This document shows positions 1 to 5,657 of a DNA stretch of 8,132 nucleotides, piece after piece. The notes beneath the pieces are model-generated. The model was not told the origin of the DNA. It saw only the letters and a list, made by a program, of their open reading frames with translations, and did not search any database. Each line of letters starts with the position of its first letter. The stretch's first letter is position 1. Where the stretch lies: the NCBI GenBank assembly GCA_964642045.1, contig CAZXLZ010000056.1:1-8132 (forward strand), in the 5' to 3' direction. The stretch comes from RGIG5057 sp964642045 (GTDB lineage: Bacteria > Bacillota > Clostridia > TANB77 > CAG-465). The translations under genes and the position numbers were made by a program.

Positions 1-1
1 A

Positions 2-1099
2 TTAACGCAAATAATGGATGAATTAAAAGAAAATGGAATAGATGATGAACATATAATATATATAAATTTTGAATCTTTAGATTATAGTGATATAAATGAT
101 GCCAAACATTTAGATAAATATATAAAATCTTTTGTAAAAGATAAAAATACATATTATATATTTTTAGATGAAATTCAAAAAGTAAATGATTTTGAAAAAG
201 GAATAAATTCTTTAAGAGTTACTAATAATTTTAGTATATTTATAACTGGTTCAAATAGCAAAATGACTTTCATGGAATTATCAACGGATTTATCAGGAAG
301 ACATGTAAGTTTTAGAGTGAATCCTTTAACTTTTAAAGAAATAATAGAACTTACTAATACTAAAAAAGATGATTACGAAAAGTTATTATTTGCTATATTT
401 GAATGGGGTACCCTTCCGCAGAGATTTTCTTTTAAAGATGAAAATCCAAAATTAAATTATATTTCAGATGTATATGATTCTATTCTTTTAAAAGATGTTA
501 TTGAAAGGATGAATATAAAGGATATTACCACTTTTAATAAAATATTACAATATATATTAGAAATAGAAGGAAGAGAGTTTTCTAGTGGTAATGTTTTAAA
601 TTATTTAAAACAAGAGTATAAAGAAATATCTACAGGCACTTTATATAATTATATTGAAGCTTTATGTTCAACATTTATGATTAATAGAGTATATAGATAT
701 GATGTACATGGAAAAGAAGTACTAAAAACATTGAATAAATTTTATGCGTCTGATTTAGGAATTAAGAAAATAAAAAGGAATAACAAAGAAATTAATTTTA
801 CTACATGTTTAGAGAATTTAGTATATAATGAGTTAATTGTTAAAGGTTATGAAGTTTTTGTTGGAAAGACAAGAAAAGGTGAAGTTGATTTTATTGCTAC
901 AAAGAATAGAGAGTTTAAGTATATACAAGTATGTCTATACTTAAATAATGAAGAAACTATACAAAGAGAGTTTGGAGCATATGATTGTATAAATGATAAT
1001 TATCCTAAATATGTTATTTCTTTAGACAAAGAGGATTTTTCAAGAAATGGAATAAAACATATTAATGCAATTGAATTTTTCCTATCTGATACTTTTTAA
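2..1099 (+). CDS. AAA ATPase with DUF4143 C-terminal domain, 5' truncated by window edge
   Basis: This is the DUF4143-type family of P-loop ATPases, common as stand-alone genes in Clostridia; their cellular job is largely unknown. The frame is open from base 2, and the internal ATG at 14 is unlikely to be the start because the Walker A motif should lie upstream and is not in the window. Numbering from that Met, the Walker B strand is YYIFLDEIQ (47-55), followed by a sensor-like ITGSNS (77-82) and SGRHVSF with a conserved Arg (94-100). The DUF4143 part begins near residue 155 with the KDVIERMNIKD signature. The C-terminal part looks like a PD-(D/E)xK nuclease fold: LENLVYNEL (266-274), GEVDFIA (289-295) and YIQV (303-306). 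The acidic and Gln positions are retained, so it looks intact. It converges on rpsI. The family call is firm; substrate and role are unknown. Confidence 0.88.
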   Translation, partial: LTQIMDELKENGIDDEHIIYINFESLDYSDINDAKHLDKYIKSFVKDKNTYYIFLDEIQKVNDFEKGINSLRVTNNFSIFITGSNSKMTFMELSTDLSGRHVSFRVNPLTFKEIIELTNTKKDDYEKLLFAIFEWGTLPQRFSFKDENPKLNYISDVYDSILLKDVIERMNIKDITTFNKILQYILEIEGREFSSGNVLNYLKQEYKEISTGTLYNYIEALCSTFMINRVYRYDVHGKEVLKTLNKFYASDLGIKKIKRNNKEINFTTCLENLVYNELIVKGYEVFVGKTRKGEVDFIATKNREFKYIQVCLYLNNEETIQREFGAYDCINDNYPKYVISLDKEDFSRNGIKHINAIEFFLSDTF

Positions 1100-1122
1100 A
1101 TAATAAAAAATTAAGAAATATA

Positions 1123-1162
1123 AGCAAAACCTCGGAAGTTTCTACACTTCTGAGGTTTTGCT
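1123..1162 (-). terminator. Intrinsic terminator between convergent ATPase and rpsI genes
   Basis: An 11-bp perfect stem (1123-1133 with 1152-1162) continues inward through five more pairs, one of them G-U, around an 8-base loop at 1139-1146. On the minus strand the hairpin is followed by a T-rich tail, which fits termination of rplM-rpsI 15 bases after the rpsI stop. The plus-strand tail is also fairly T-rich, so the same hairpin may end the ATPase transcript. Confidence 0.85.
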
Positions 1163-1176
1163 ATTCTCTGTATTTC

Positions 1177-1572
1177 TTATCTCTTACTAAATTGAGGAGC
1201 CTTTCTAGCCTTTTTAAGACCATATTTTCTTCTTTCTTTAACTCTTGAATCTCTAGTAAGTAATCCATTTCTTTTAAGTACTGAGCGAGTTTCTAAATCT
1301 ACAGTTGAAAGAGCTTTTGCTATACCGTGAGATATTGCACCTGCTTGACCAGAGAAACCACCACCATGAACTGTTGCTACAACATCATATTTTTCCATCA
1401 TGTTTGCAGCATTGAATGGTTTCATAACAATAGCTTTTAATGTTTCTAATGTATAAACTTCATTTATATCTTTTCCGTTTATAGTTATTTTACCAGTACC
1501 AGGTATAATATTTACTCTTGCTATAGAAGATTTTCTTTTACCTGTTGCATAAATATATTCTTTTTTTGCCAT
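1177..1572 (-). CDS. rpsI: 30S ribosomal protein S9
   Basis: S9 is a small-subunit ribosomal protein whose C-terminal tail reaches the P-site tRNA. The product is 131 residues, close to the usual 130. Family landmarks are all present: the N-terminal GTGRRK-like stretch (here ATGKRKSSIARV), a GGGFSGQAGAI segment with HGIAKAL, GLLTRDSRVKERRKYG, and the basic tail KKARKAPQFSKR ending in Lys-Arg. The start is set at MAKKEY because an AGGAGGAA Shine-Dalgarno sits seven to eight bases upstream; an upstream ATG at 1596 lies inside rplM and would put the Shine-Dalgarno within the gene. It is second in the rplM-rpsI operon, and its ribosome-binding site contains the rplM stop codon, so translation is probably coupled. 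Nothing is missing from the protein. Confidence 0.98.
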   Translation of the reverse strand: MAKKEYIYATGKRKSSIARVNIIPGTGKITINGKDINEVYTLETLKAIVMKPFNAANMMEKYDVVATVHGGGFSGQAGAISHGIAKALSTVDLETRSVLKRNGLLTRDSRVKERRKYGLKKARKAPQFSKR

Positions 1573-1583
1573 TTTAGTTCCTC

Positions 1584-2018
1584 CTAATAATTCCATATTT
1601 CAGGCTTTTGAGCTTCATGATTATGCTCACTACCTTTAAATACTTTTAATTTTGATATCATACTTCTACCAAGTGAGTTCTTTGGAAGCATTCCTTTTAC
1701 AGCTAATTCCAAAGCTCTATCAGAATGATTTTTCATCATAACTTCAGCAGAAGTTTCAGTCATGTTACCAATATAACCAGAATGATGTCTGTATACTTTA
1801 TCTTTTAATTTATTTCCAGTAAGTATAATTTTATCACTGTTTATAACTATAACAAAATCTCCACAATCTAGATTTGTTGTATAAGTAGGTTTGTGTTTAC
1901 CTTTTAATAATCTTGCTACTTCTGTTGCAACTCTACCTAGAGGTCTTTCTGCAGCATCAATAACATACCATTTTTTTTCAATTTCACTTAATTTTACACT
2001 ATGAGTAGTATTATTCAT
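1584..2018 (-). CDS. rplM: 50S ribosomal protein L13
   Basis: L13 is an early-assembling large-subunit protein. The product is 144 residues, against about 142-145 in other bacteria. Recognisable blocks are WYVIDAAERPLGRVATEVA near residue 17, the RLLKGKHKPTYT segment, CGDFVIVINSDKI, the YRHHSGYIGNMTE block, AVKGMLPKNSLGR, and the near-terminal HNHEAQKPE. The start is chosen at MNNTTH because a GGAGGAAA Shine-Dalgarno (2021-2028) lies just upstream; the ATG at 2039 would leave the Shine-Dalgarno inside the gene. It is the first gene of the rplM-rpsI operon, driven by a consensus promoter and preceded by a structured leader that resembles the Firmicutes L13 autoregulatory element. Confidence 0.98.
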   Translation of the reverse strand: MNNTTHSVKLSEIEKKWYVIDAAERPLGRVATEVARLLKGKHKPTYTTNLDCGDFVIVINSDKIILTGNKLKDKVYRHHSGYIGNMTETSAEVMMKNHSDRALELAVKGMLPKNSLGRSMISKLKVFKGSEHNHEAQKPEIWNY

Positions 2019-2039
2019 AATTTCCTCCAAAAATATCAT

Positions 2040-2090
2040 AAATCATAAGTTAGCTTAAGTATCCGGGGTCTCTTAACCTAATTTAGATTT
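2040..2090 (-). promoter_or_regulatory. Probable L13 leader (ribosomal-protein autoregulatory hairpin)
   Basis: The minus-strand 5' UTR of rplM folds into a long hairpin. The outer stem AAATC pairs with GATTT (2086-2090 with 2040-2044). The inner ten-base arms TTAGGTTAAG and CTTAAGCTAA pair at nine of ten positions with one G-G mismatch. They close a 12-base loop, AGACCCCGGATA. An L13 leader upstream of rplM-rpsI is an established element in low-GC Gram-positives (Rfam family L13_leader), thought to let L13 repress its own operon. Position and structure match that; assignment to the Rfam model was not computed. Confidence 0.75.
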
Positions 2091-2102
2091 TATACGCATT
2101 AA

Positions 2103-2131
2103 ATTATACAATTTTTTTTAGTTAAAGTCAA
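2103..2131 (-). promoter_or_regulatory. Sigma-A promoter of rplM-rpsI
   Basis: TTGACT (2126-2131) and TATAAT (2103-2108) on the minus strand are separated by exactly 17 bases. Transcription would start near 2096-2097, giving about an 80-base leader that contains the L13 hairpin. This is one of the best promoters in the window, as expected for a ribosomal operon. Confidence 0.9.
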
Positions 2132-2182
2132 GGAAAAAACATAATTTCATAATATAACTGTTAAATTTTATTATATATAAAA

Positions 2183-3097
2183 TTAATTATTATCTTTGTC
2201 GTAATACATACCTTGATATAAATTTTCATCCTGTAGTTTGTTATCAATACCATTAATGACCCATTTTTTATGTATGTTCCAACTTGGAGTGACAAGTAAA
2301 TCTTTTGGTGCATCAGCTGATAGTCTATGTATTACAATATCTTTAGGTATATGTGTTAAAATATATGAAAGAGAATCTAAATATTCTTCTAAGGTTATAG
2401 GAGAATATTTACCACTCATATACATGTTTTCTAATTTAGTATTTTTTACTACATAACATGAATGAATTTTTATACCTTGAATTTTATGTTTATTTAAAAA
2501 ATTTACAGTTTCTATAACATTTTCTTTACTCTCATTTGGAAGACCAACCATAATATGCACTACCACATCTATATTATACTTATTTAAAATATCTACTGCT
2601 TCTGAAAATTTCTTAGTTTCATAGCCTCTATTTATAAGCTTTGCTGTATCATCATTAGAAGTCTGAAGTCCAAGTTCAACGAATACATAATATTTATCAG
2701 AATAACTTTTTATAAGTTTTGCAATATCATCATTTATTGCATCTGGCCTTGTTGCTATTGCAAGTGCTACAATTCTATCATCAATAAGTGCAGAGTCATA
2801 TTTTTTCTTTAAATTTTCAATTTTATCATAAGTGTTAGTAAAATTCTGAAAATATGCTATGAATTTATTTGCTCTTTTTGCCCTATATGTATTAAAATAA
2901 TTTCTTACTTGATCAGATATATTATTACTATTACTTAAATGATCACCAGAACCTCTTTCAGTACAAAATATACATCCTCCATAAGATACAGTTCCATCTC
3001 TATTAGGACATGTAAAACCACCATCAATACATATTTTTAATACTCTTTCACCAAATTTATTTTTTAAATAACTACTTAAATCATTATATCTTTTCAT
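2183..3097 (-). CDS. ytqA: YtqA/YhcC-type radical SAM protein (TIGR01212 family), probable MnmL
   Basis: This is a 304-residue radical SAM enzyme of the YtqA (Bacillus) / YhcC (E. coli) family. The iron-sulfur ligands are Cys30, Cys42 and Cys45 in CPNRDGTVSYGGCIFC, a spacing typical of this family rather than the plain CX3CX2C. Further family landmarks are ATRPDA (115-120), ELGLQTSND (141-149), the VHIMVGLPNES block (180-190), IKIHSCYV (209-216) and HRLSADAP (257-264). From published work, B. subtilis YtqA (MnmL) acts with the methyltransferase YtqB (MnmM) in making mnm5U at the tRNA wobble position; function here is inferred by family. No ytqB lies in the window. No clear Shine-Dalgarno precedes the ATG. 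No terminator is evident after the gene, so read-through into rplM is possible. Confidence 0.9.
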   Translation of the reverse strand: MKRYNDLSSYLKNKFGERVLKICIDGGFTCPNRDGTVSYGGCIFCTERGSGDHLSNSNNISDQVRNYFNTYRAKRANKFIAYFQNFTNTYDKIENLKKKYDSALIDDRIVALAIATRPDAINDDIAKLIKSYSDKYYVFVELGLQTSNDDTAKLINRGYETKKFSEAVDILNKYNIDVVVHIMVGLPNESKENVIETVNFLNKHKIQGIKIHSCYVVKNTKLENMYMSGKYSPITLEEYLDSLSYILTHIPKDIVIHRLSADAPKDLLVTPSWNIHKKWVINGIDNKLQDENLYQGMYYDKDNN

Positions 3098-3217
3098 AAT
3101 ATGTATTTTAACAAATATTTTATATAATTTCTAGATGAATTGGTTTTAATACCTATATAATAAAAAAATATTTTCACCGAGCAATCACAAAATACACACT
3201 TTTTCGTCAATATGATA

Positions 3218-3335
3218 TGTTAAAATTACGTTGTAATAAAAAATATAGAATGCTAGATAGTAAGATATTTATCCCTACTTACATATCTTATAGATAAAAT
3301 GTAGCCTAGAAAAAACTAGGCTATATATTTTTTAT
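3218..3335 (+). ncRNA. Candidate small RNA or transcription attenuator
   Basis: An extended -10 (TG at 3218-3219, TAAAAT at 3221-3226) could start a transcript near 3233 that ends at the strong terminator around 3333, about 100 bases. Between them are two mutually exclusive helices: GTAAG/CTTAC (3260-3264 with 3278-3282) and TAAGATAT/ATATCTTA (3261-3268 with 3283-3290). No open reading frame explains the terminator. The -35 is poor and no known RNA family is recognised, so this is inference from an otherwise orphan terminator. Confidence 0.35.
3299..3333 (+). terminator. Intrinsic terminator with no upstream gene on its strand
   Basis: TAGCCTAG (3302-3309) pairs perfectly with CTAGGCTA (3316-3323) around an A6 loop. 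Three more pairs extend the base, one of them G-U, and TATATTTTTT follows. The poly-T tail is on the plus-strand side only, so it is directional. The nearest plus-strand gene upstream is more than 2 kb away, which is why a short untranslated RNA is suspected. Confidence 0.85.
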
Positions 3336-3423
3336 AAATTTACACTATATATCTTGATATTCAAATCAATATGTGATAAAATCAGACTTCAATAATCTTT
3401 ATTAAGTTATAGTGTAATAACTG

Positions 3424-3429
3424 TATAAT
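3424..3429 (+). promoter_or_regulatory. Probable -10 box for the 3461 gene
   Basis: A consensus TATAAT lies 31 bases upstream of the ATG at 3461. No good -35 sits at 17 bases; the nearest candidates have spacers of 15 or 19-20. A 10-bp inverted repeat ends just upstream (3408-3417), where a regulator could bind, so expression may depend on an activator. This is weaker than the other promoters called here. Confidence 0.4.
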
Positions 3430-3460
3430 AAAAAAAGCTAAAGAAATTTTGGAGGCAAAT

Positions 3461-3847
3461 ATGAATAATCAAACAACTATTATTGAATGTAAGTCAGATA
3501 ATCACAGTGTGAGGCTTAAAATTAAAAAAGGTCGTATTTTAAGATGTGGTTATTTAATGAAGTGTGGAGAATGGCATTATGCTACTCCAAGTGAAGAGAG
3601 GGAACATGAGTATTTTAATACGGGAGAACCTAAAAATTACATGAACACACTTAATTATGTTATAGATGTTATCTATTATTACGATAATGAAAAATTTGAA
3701 AGTTTGCTTGTAATGATTAATGAAAAAGAAAATATTTTTCATATGCATGCCAATATTATTAAGCATCTTTGGGATAATAATAAACACAGTAAGAATTTTG
3801 AAAAAGAAAACTTTGATTTTTCATCTAATGCATCAAAAGTATCATAA
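3461..3847 (+). CDS. Hypothetical protein, 128 residues, unknown family
   Basis: I do not recognise this protein. The ATG at 3461 is preceded by GGAGG (3451-3455) at normal distance; a TTG at 3449 would start inside that Shine-Dalgarno. Codon use is AT-rich like the surrounding chromosome, so it looks resident. The N-terminal half reads as beta-rich (TTIIECKSDN, VRLKIKKGRILRCG) and the second half as helical and charged. Three cysteines (10, 29, 35) and a cluster of His (39, 49, 94, 96, 102, 109) are visible. There is no signal peptide or membrane segment, so it is probably cytoplasmic. It ends in tandem stops (TAA TGA). A weak 6-bp stem, AAATGC/GCATTT (3874-3879 with 3903-3908), before a T-rich run could end its transcript. 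It is a single-gene unit. Confidence 0.75.
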   Translation: MNNQTTIIECKSDNHSVRLKIKKGRILRCGYLMKCGEWHYATPSEEREHEYFNTGEPKNYMNTLNYVIDVIYYYDNEKFESLLVMINEKENIFHMHANIIKHLWDNNKHSKNFEKENFDFSSNASKVS

Positions 3848-3913
3848 TGAAACAAAGTTACAGTATATTTATGAAATGCTGATTTTGCAAATTGTAAAGT
3901 TGGCATTTTATAT

Positions 3914-3928
3914 TTTTTATATAATATA
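3914..3928 (+). repeat. 15-bp direct repeat, left copy
   Basis: TTTTTATATAATATA occurs here and again at 4588-4602, bracketing the GC-rich 155-residue gene and its regulatory signals. The match is exact over 15 bases and stops on both sides. The sequence is pure A/T, so chance or shared promoter-like composition is a real alternative to an insertion scar. Confidence 0.4.
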
Positions 3929-3948
3929 AACTATTTCTAAATGTTATG

Positions 3949-3977
3949 TTGACATAATTAAAATAATGTGATATAAT
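3949..3977 (+). promoter_or_regulatory. Consensus sigma-A promoter of the 4033 gene
   Basis: Exact consensus TTGACA (3949-3954) and TATAAT (3972-3977) with a 17-base spacer. The start site should fall near 3984, giving roughly a 50-base leader. The -10 lies in a 12-base palindrome TATAATATTATA (3972-3983), and an 8-base palindrome CACATGTG (4003-4010) lies in the leader; either could be an operator, but no regulator is known. A perfect promoter predicts strong expression unless repressed. Confidence 0.88.
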
Positions 3978-4032
3978 ATTATATGTTGATAAAAAAACTA
4001 AATCACATGTGTAAAAACAAGGAGGAATCTGT

Positions 4033-4500
4033 ATGACAAATGTAGTTACAGAAAAGATCAAAGGAATAACCAAGTGGATCGAGGCACATCCCGAAGTAAC
4101 TGAGCCTAATATGGCTGAGTTTATGGATTACCTCGGGCTGGTGTCTGAACAAAAAGGTAATGAGCGGGAGAAGAGCTATGAGGCATATACAATAATGTAT
4201 TCTGCGAGATTTAGCAATTCTAAATGCCCCGACAGAACGGGCACCGCCATGTGGAAGCTTTTCAGAGCTGCATTCCATCGTGTAGCTAAGGAAGATTACA
4301 TGATGGATAAGGCAGAGCGAATACTTCTTAAAAAGCTCATGTCAGTGGGCAATTATTTGCACCAGGGATATGAGTGGAACAATGAAGAAGAAGAGGAGCT
4401 GCTTAAACTCGCTGTGGCAGGATATAATGGTGTCTTTGCCACAGAATGCTCGGAAGCAATGGCTGAGATTCTTAATCTCAGCGACAAAAGCACAAACTAA
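4033..4500 (+). CDS. Hypothetical protein, 155 residues, GC-rich and probably horizontally acquired
   Basis: I do not recognise this family. The ATG has a strong AAGGAGGA Shine-Dalgarno (4019-4026). The protein is soluble, charged and apparently almost all helical, with an acidic run NNEEEEELLK near residues 116-125 and a basic/aromatic helix MWKLFRAAFHRVAK (73-86). There is no signal peptide, membrane segment or familiar catalytic motif. Composition is striking: sample blocks 4081-4140, 4201-4260 and 4381-4440 are 50, 52 and 45% G+C, against about 20-30% in neighbouring genes, and codons such as CCC, GCC, CGG and CTC appear. It has its own perfect promoter upstream and a terminator right after the stop, so it is a self-contained unit. 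A regulator, a small helical adaptor or a phage-type accessory protein are all possible; none is supported specifically. Confidence 0.8.
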   Translation: MTNVVTEKIKGITKWIEAHPEVTEPNMAEFMDYLGLVSEQKGNEREKSYEAYTIMYSARFSNSKCPDRTGTAMWKLFRAAFHRVAKEDYMMDKAERILLKKLMSVGNYLHQGYEWNNEEEEELLKLAVAGYNGVFATECSEAMAEILNLSDKSTN

Positions 4501-4504
4501 CCAG

Positions 4505-4538
4505 GAAAAAGGTGGTCGTTAAAATGGCCACCTTTTTC
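4505..4538 (+). terminator. Intrinsic terminator of the 4033 gene
   Basis: GGTGGTC (4511-4517) pairs with GGCCACC (4526-4532), one of the pairs being G-U. An A5 run before and T5 run after extend the stem. It starts a few bases after the TAA at 4498-4500. Its A and T flanks could make it work in both directions. Confidence 0.88.
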
Positions 4539-4556
4539 ATATAAAATTTGTTTAAT

Positions 4557-4592
4557 AAAGAAGCATAATATTGAAAAGTTATGCTTCTTTTT
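4557..4592 (+). terminator. Second intrinsic terminator, overlapping the next promoter
   Basis: A 12-bp perfect stem (4557-4568 with 4579-4590) closes a 10-base loop and runs into a short T tract. It follows the previous terminator by about 20 bases, insulating the downstream operon from the GC-rich gene. Its loop carries the -35 box of the downstream promoter. Confidence 0.75.
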
Positions 4593-4599
4593 ATATAAT
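4571..4599 (+). promoter_or_regulatory. Sigma-A promoter of the S66 peptidase operon, nested in a terminator
   Basis: TTGAAA (4571-4576) and TATAAT (4594-4599) with a 17-base spacer; the start site would be near 4606, about 23 bases before the ATG. The -35 lies in the loop of the terminator hairpin and the -10 directly after its T tract. This is the only good promoter seen before 4629. Confidence 0.75.
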
Positions 4600-4602
4600 A
4601 TA
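4588..4602 (+). repeat. 15-bp direct repeat, right copy
   Basis: This is an exact second copy of the A/T-only 15-mer at 3914-3928, 660 bases after it. Here it coincides with the T tract of a terminator and the -10 box of the S66 peptidase promoter, so its sequence may be set by those functions rather than by a past insertion. Confidence 0.4.
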
Positions 4603-4628
4603 TCTGTAATCATGTTTAAGGAGAATTT

Positions 4629-5636
4629 ATGATATATCCAAAGTTTTTAGAAAAAGGAAACAAGATAGGAATTACAGCTGTATCTGATGGAATAAAAGAT
4701 GAAGAAAAGATAAAAAGATTAGAAAATGCTGAGAAAAAGTTAGAAGAAAAAGGTTTTTTAGCTGTTGAGACAAAAAATGTAAGAACAAGTAATTTAGGTA
4801 GAAGTTCATCAATAGAAGAAAGAAAAAGTCAGCTTGAAAGTTTGTATAAAGATAAGTCGGTAGATATGATAGTTTGTGCATCAGGAGGAGATTTTTTATT
4901 AGAGATTTTACCATACTTAGACTTTAATGTAATAAAAGAGAATATAAAATGGATACAAGGATATTCTGATCCAACAGCTCTTTTATACTCTATAACAACT
5001 AATCTTGATATAGCAACAATTTATTCATATAATATAAAAACATTTGGTATGAAAAATTGGCACAGTTCATTAGAAAATAATGTTAAGCTATGGAAAGGTG
5101 AAAAACTATATTTAGAAAGTTTAGATAAATATGAAAAAGACAAAGCTGAAGATAAAGAATATGATTCTGGATTCAATTTAGATAGCACTGTTAAGTGGAA
5201 ATCATTTGATAAAAGCGTATGTGCAAGTGGAAGAATAATAGGAGGATGTATAGATACATTAGAATTAATTATTGGAACTAAATACGATGGTGCAAAGAAA
5301 TTTATAGATAAATACAAAGAAGATGGCATAATATGGTATTTTGATAACTATGATTTCTCTAGTGAAAAAATAATACTAACAATGATAAAATATAAAGAAA
5401 TGGGATATTTTGAAAATGCAAAAACTATTATTTTTGGAAGGAGCTTAGTAGATAAAAGTGAGTATGGAATATCATTTGAAGATGCTATATTTACAACATT
5501 TAAAAATCTAAATATTCCGGTTATATATGATGTTGATATAGGTCATGTAGCACCTTCAATCCCGATAATAAACGGAGCACTGACAACAGTAAAGTGTGAA
5601 AATGGAAAAGGAAGTATAGAATTTAAATTAAAATAA
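4629..5636 (+). CDS. S66 family serine peptidase (MccF / LD-carboxypeptidase-like)
   Basis: Peptidase family S66 covers cytoplasmic LD-carboxypeptidases that trim murein tetrapeptides for recycling, and MccF, which cleaves processed microcin C and related aminoacyl-nucleotides. The 335-residue product fits the family. Landmarks are PKFLEKGNKIGITAVSDG at the N-terminus, ASGGD (84-88) at the oxyanion region, the nucleophile elbow GYSDPTAL with Ser113, GRIIGGCIDTL (201-211), and DIGHVAPSIPI with catalytic His306. The triad Glu position appears to be Asp239 (IIWYFDNYD). Spacings Ser-126-Asp and Asp-67-His match the MccF pattern (Ser118, Glu243, His311) better than LdcA, so MccF-like is more likely than classic LdcA. 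The start has AAGGAG (4618-4623) five bases upstream. It is first in an operon, 21 bases before the methyltransferase. The true substrate cannot be read from sequence. Confidence 0.9.
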   Translation: MIYPKFLEKGNKIGITAVSDGIKDEEKIKRLENAEKKLEEKGFLAVETKNVRTSNLGRSSSIEERKSQLESLYKDKSVDMIVCASGGDFLLEILPYLDFNVIKENIKWIQGYSDPTALLYSITTNLDIATIYSYNIKTFGMKNWHSSLENNVKLWKGEKLYLESLDKYEKDKAEDKEYDSGFNLDSTVKWKSFDKSVCASGRIIGGCIDTLELIIGTKYDGAKKFIDKYKEDGIIWYFDNYDFSSEKIILTMIKYKEMGYFENAKTIIFGRSLVDKSEYGISFEDAIFTTFKNLNIPVIYDVDIGHVAPSIPIINGALTTVKCENGKGSIEFKLK

Positions 5637-5657
5637 ATATATATGTTAGGAGAAAAT

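Larger units (their letters stand above)
3098..3460. other. Divergent intergenic region between ytqA and the 3461 gene
   Basis: This 363-base gap separates divergently transcribed genes. A possible ytqA promoter on the minus strand, TTGCTC (3179-3184) followed 17-18 bases later by an ATTATA/TTATAT box, is weak. On the plus strand it holds a candidate extended -10 (3218-3226), alternative hairpins (3260-3290), a strong plus-strand terminator (3299-3333), a 10-bp inverted repeat (3340-3349 with 3408-3417) and the -10 box of the next gene. No convincing open reading frame was seen. Confidence 0.6.

Noticed and set aside
14..16. ATG at 14 as the true start of the ATPase gene
   Set aside because: The frame is open to the left edge, the upstream codons continue the usual family sequence, and the P-loop expected in this family would be missing.
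2238..2456. Plus-strand frame inside ytqA
   Set aside because: It overlaps conserved radical SAM coding sequence and has no supporting ribosome-binding site.
3098..3460. Riboswitch or T-box in the divergent region
   Set aside because: No T-box sequence or recognisable ligand-binding core was found; only a candidate unclassified RNA is kept.
4003..4278. Reverse-strand reading frame over the 155-residue gene
   Set aside because: It is a shadow of the plus-strand gene, which has a perfect promoter, Shine-Dalgarno and terminator; the reverse frame has none.
5021..5329. Reverse-strand Ser/Leu-rich frame inside the S66 peptidase gene
   Set aside because: A low-complexity antisense frame of an AT-rich gene, with no start signals.
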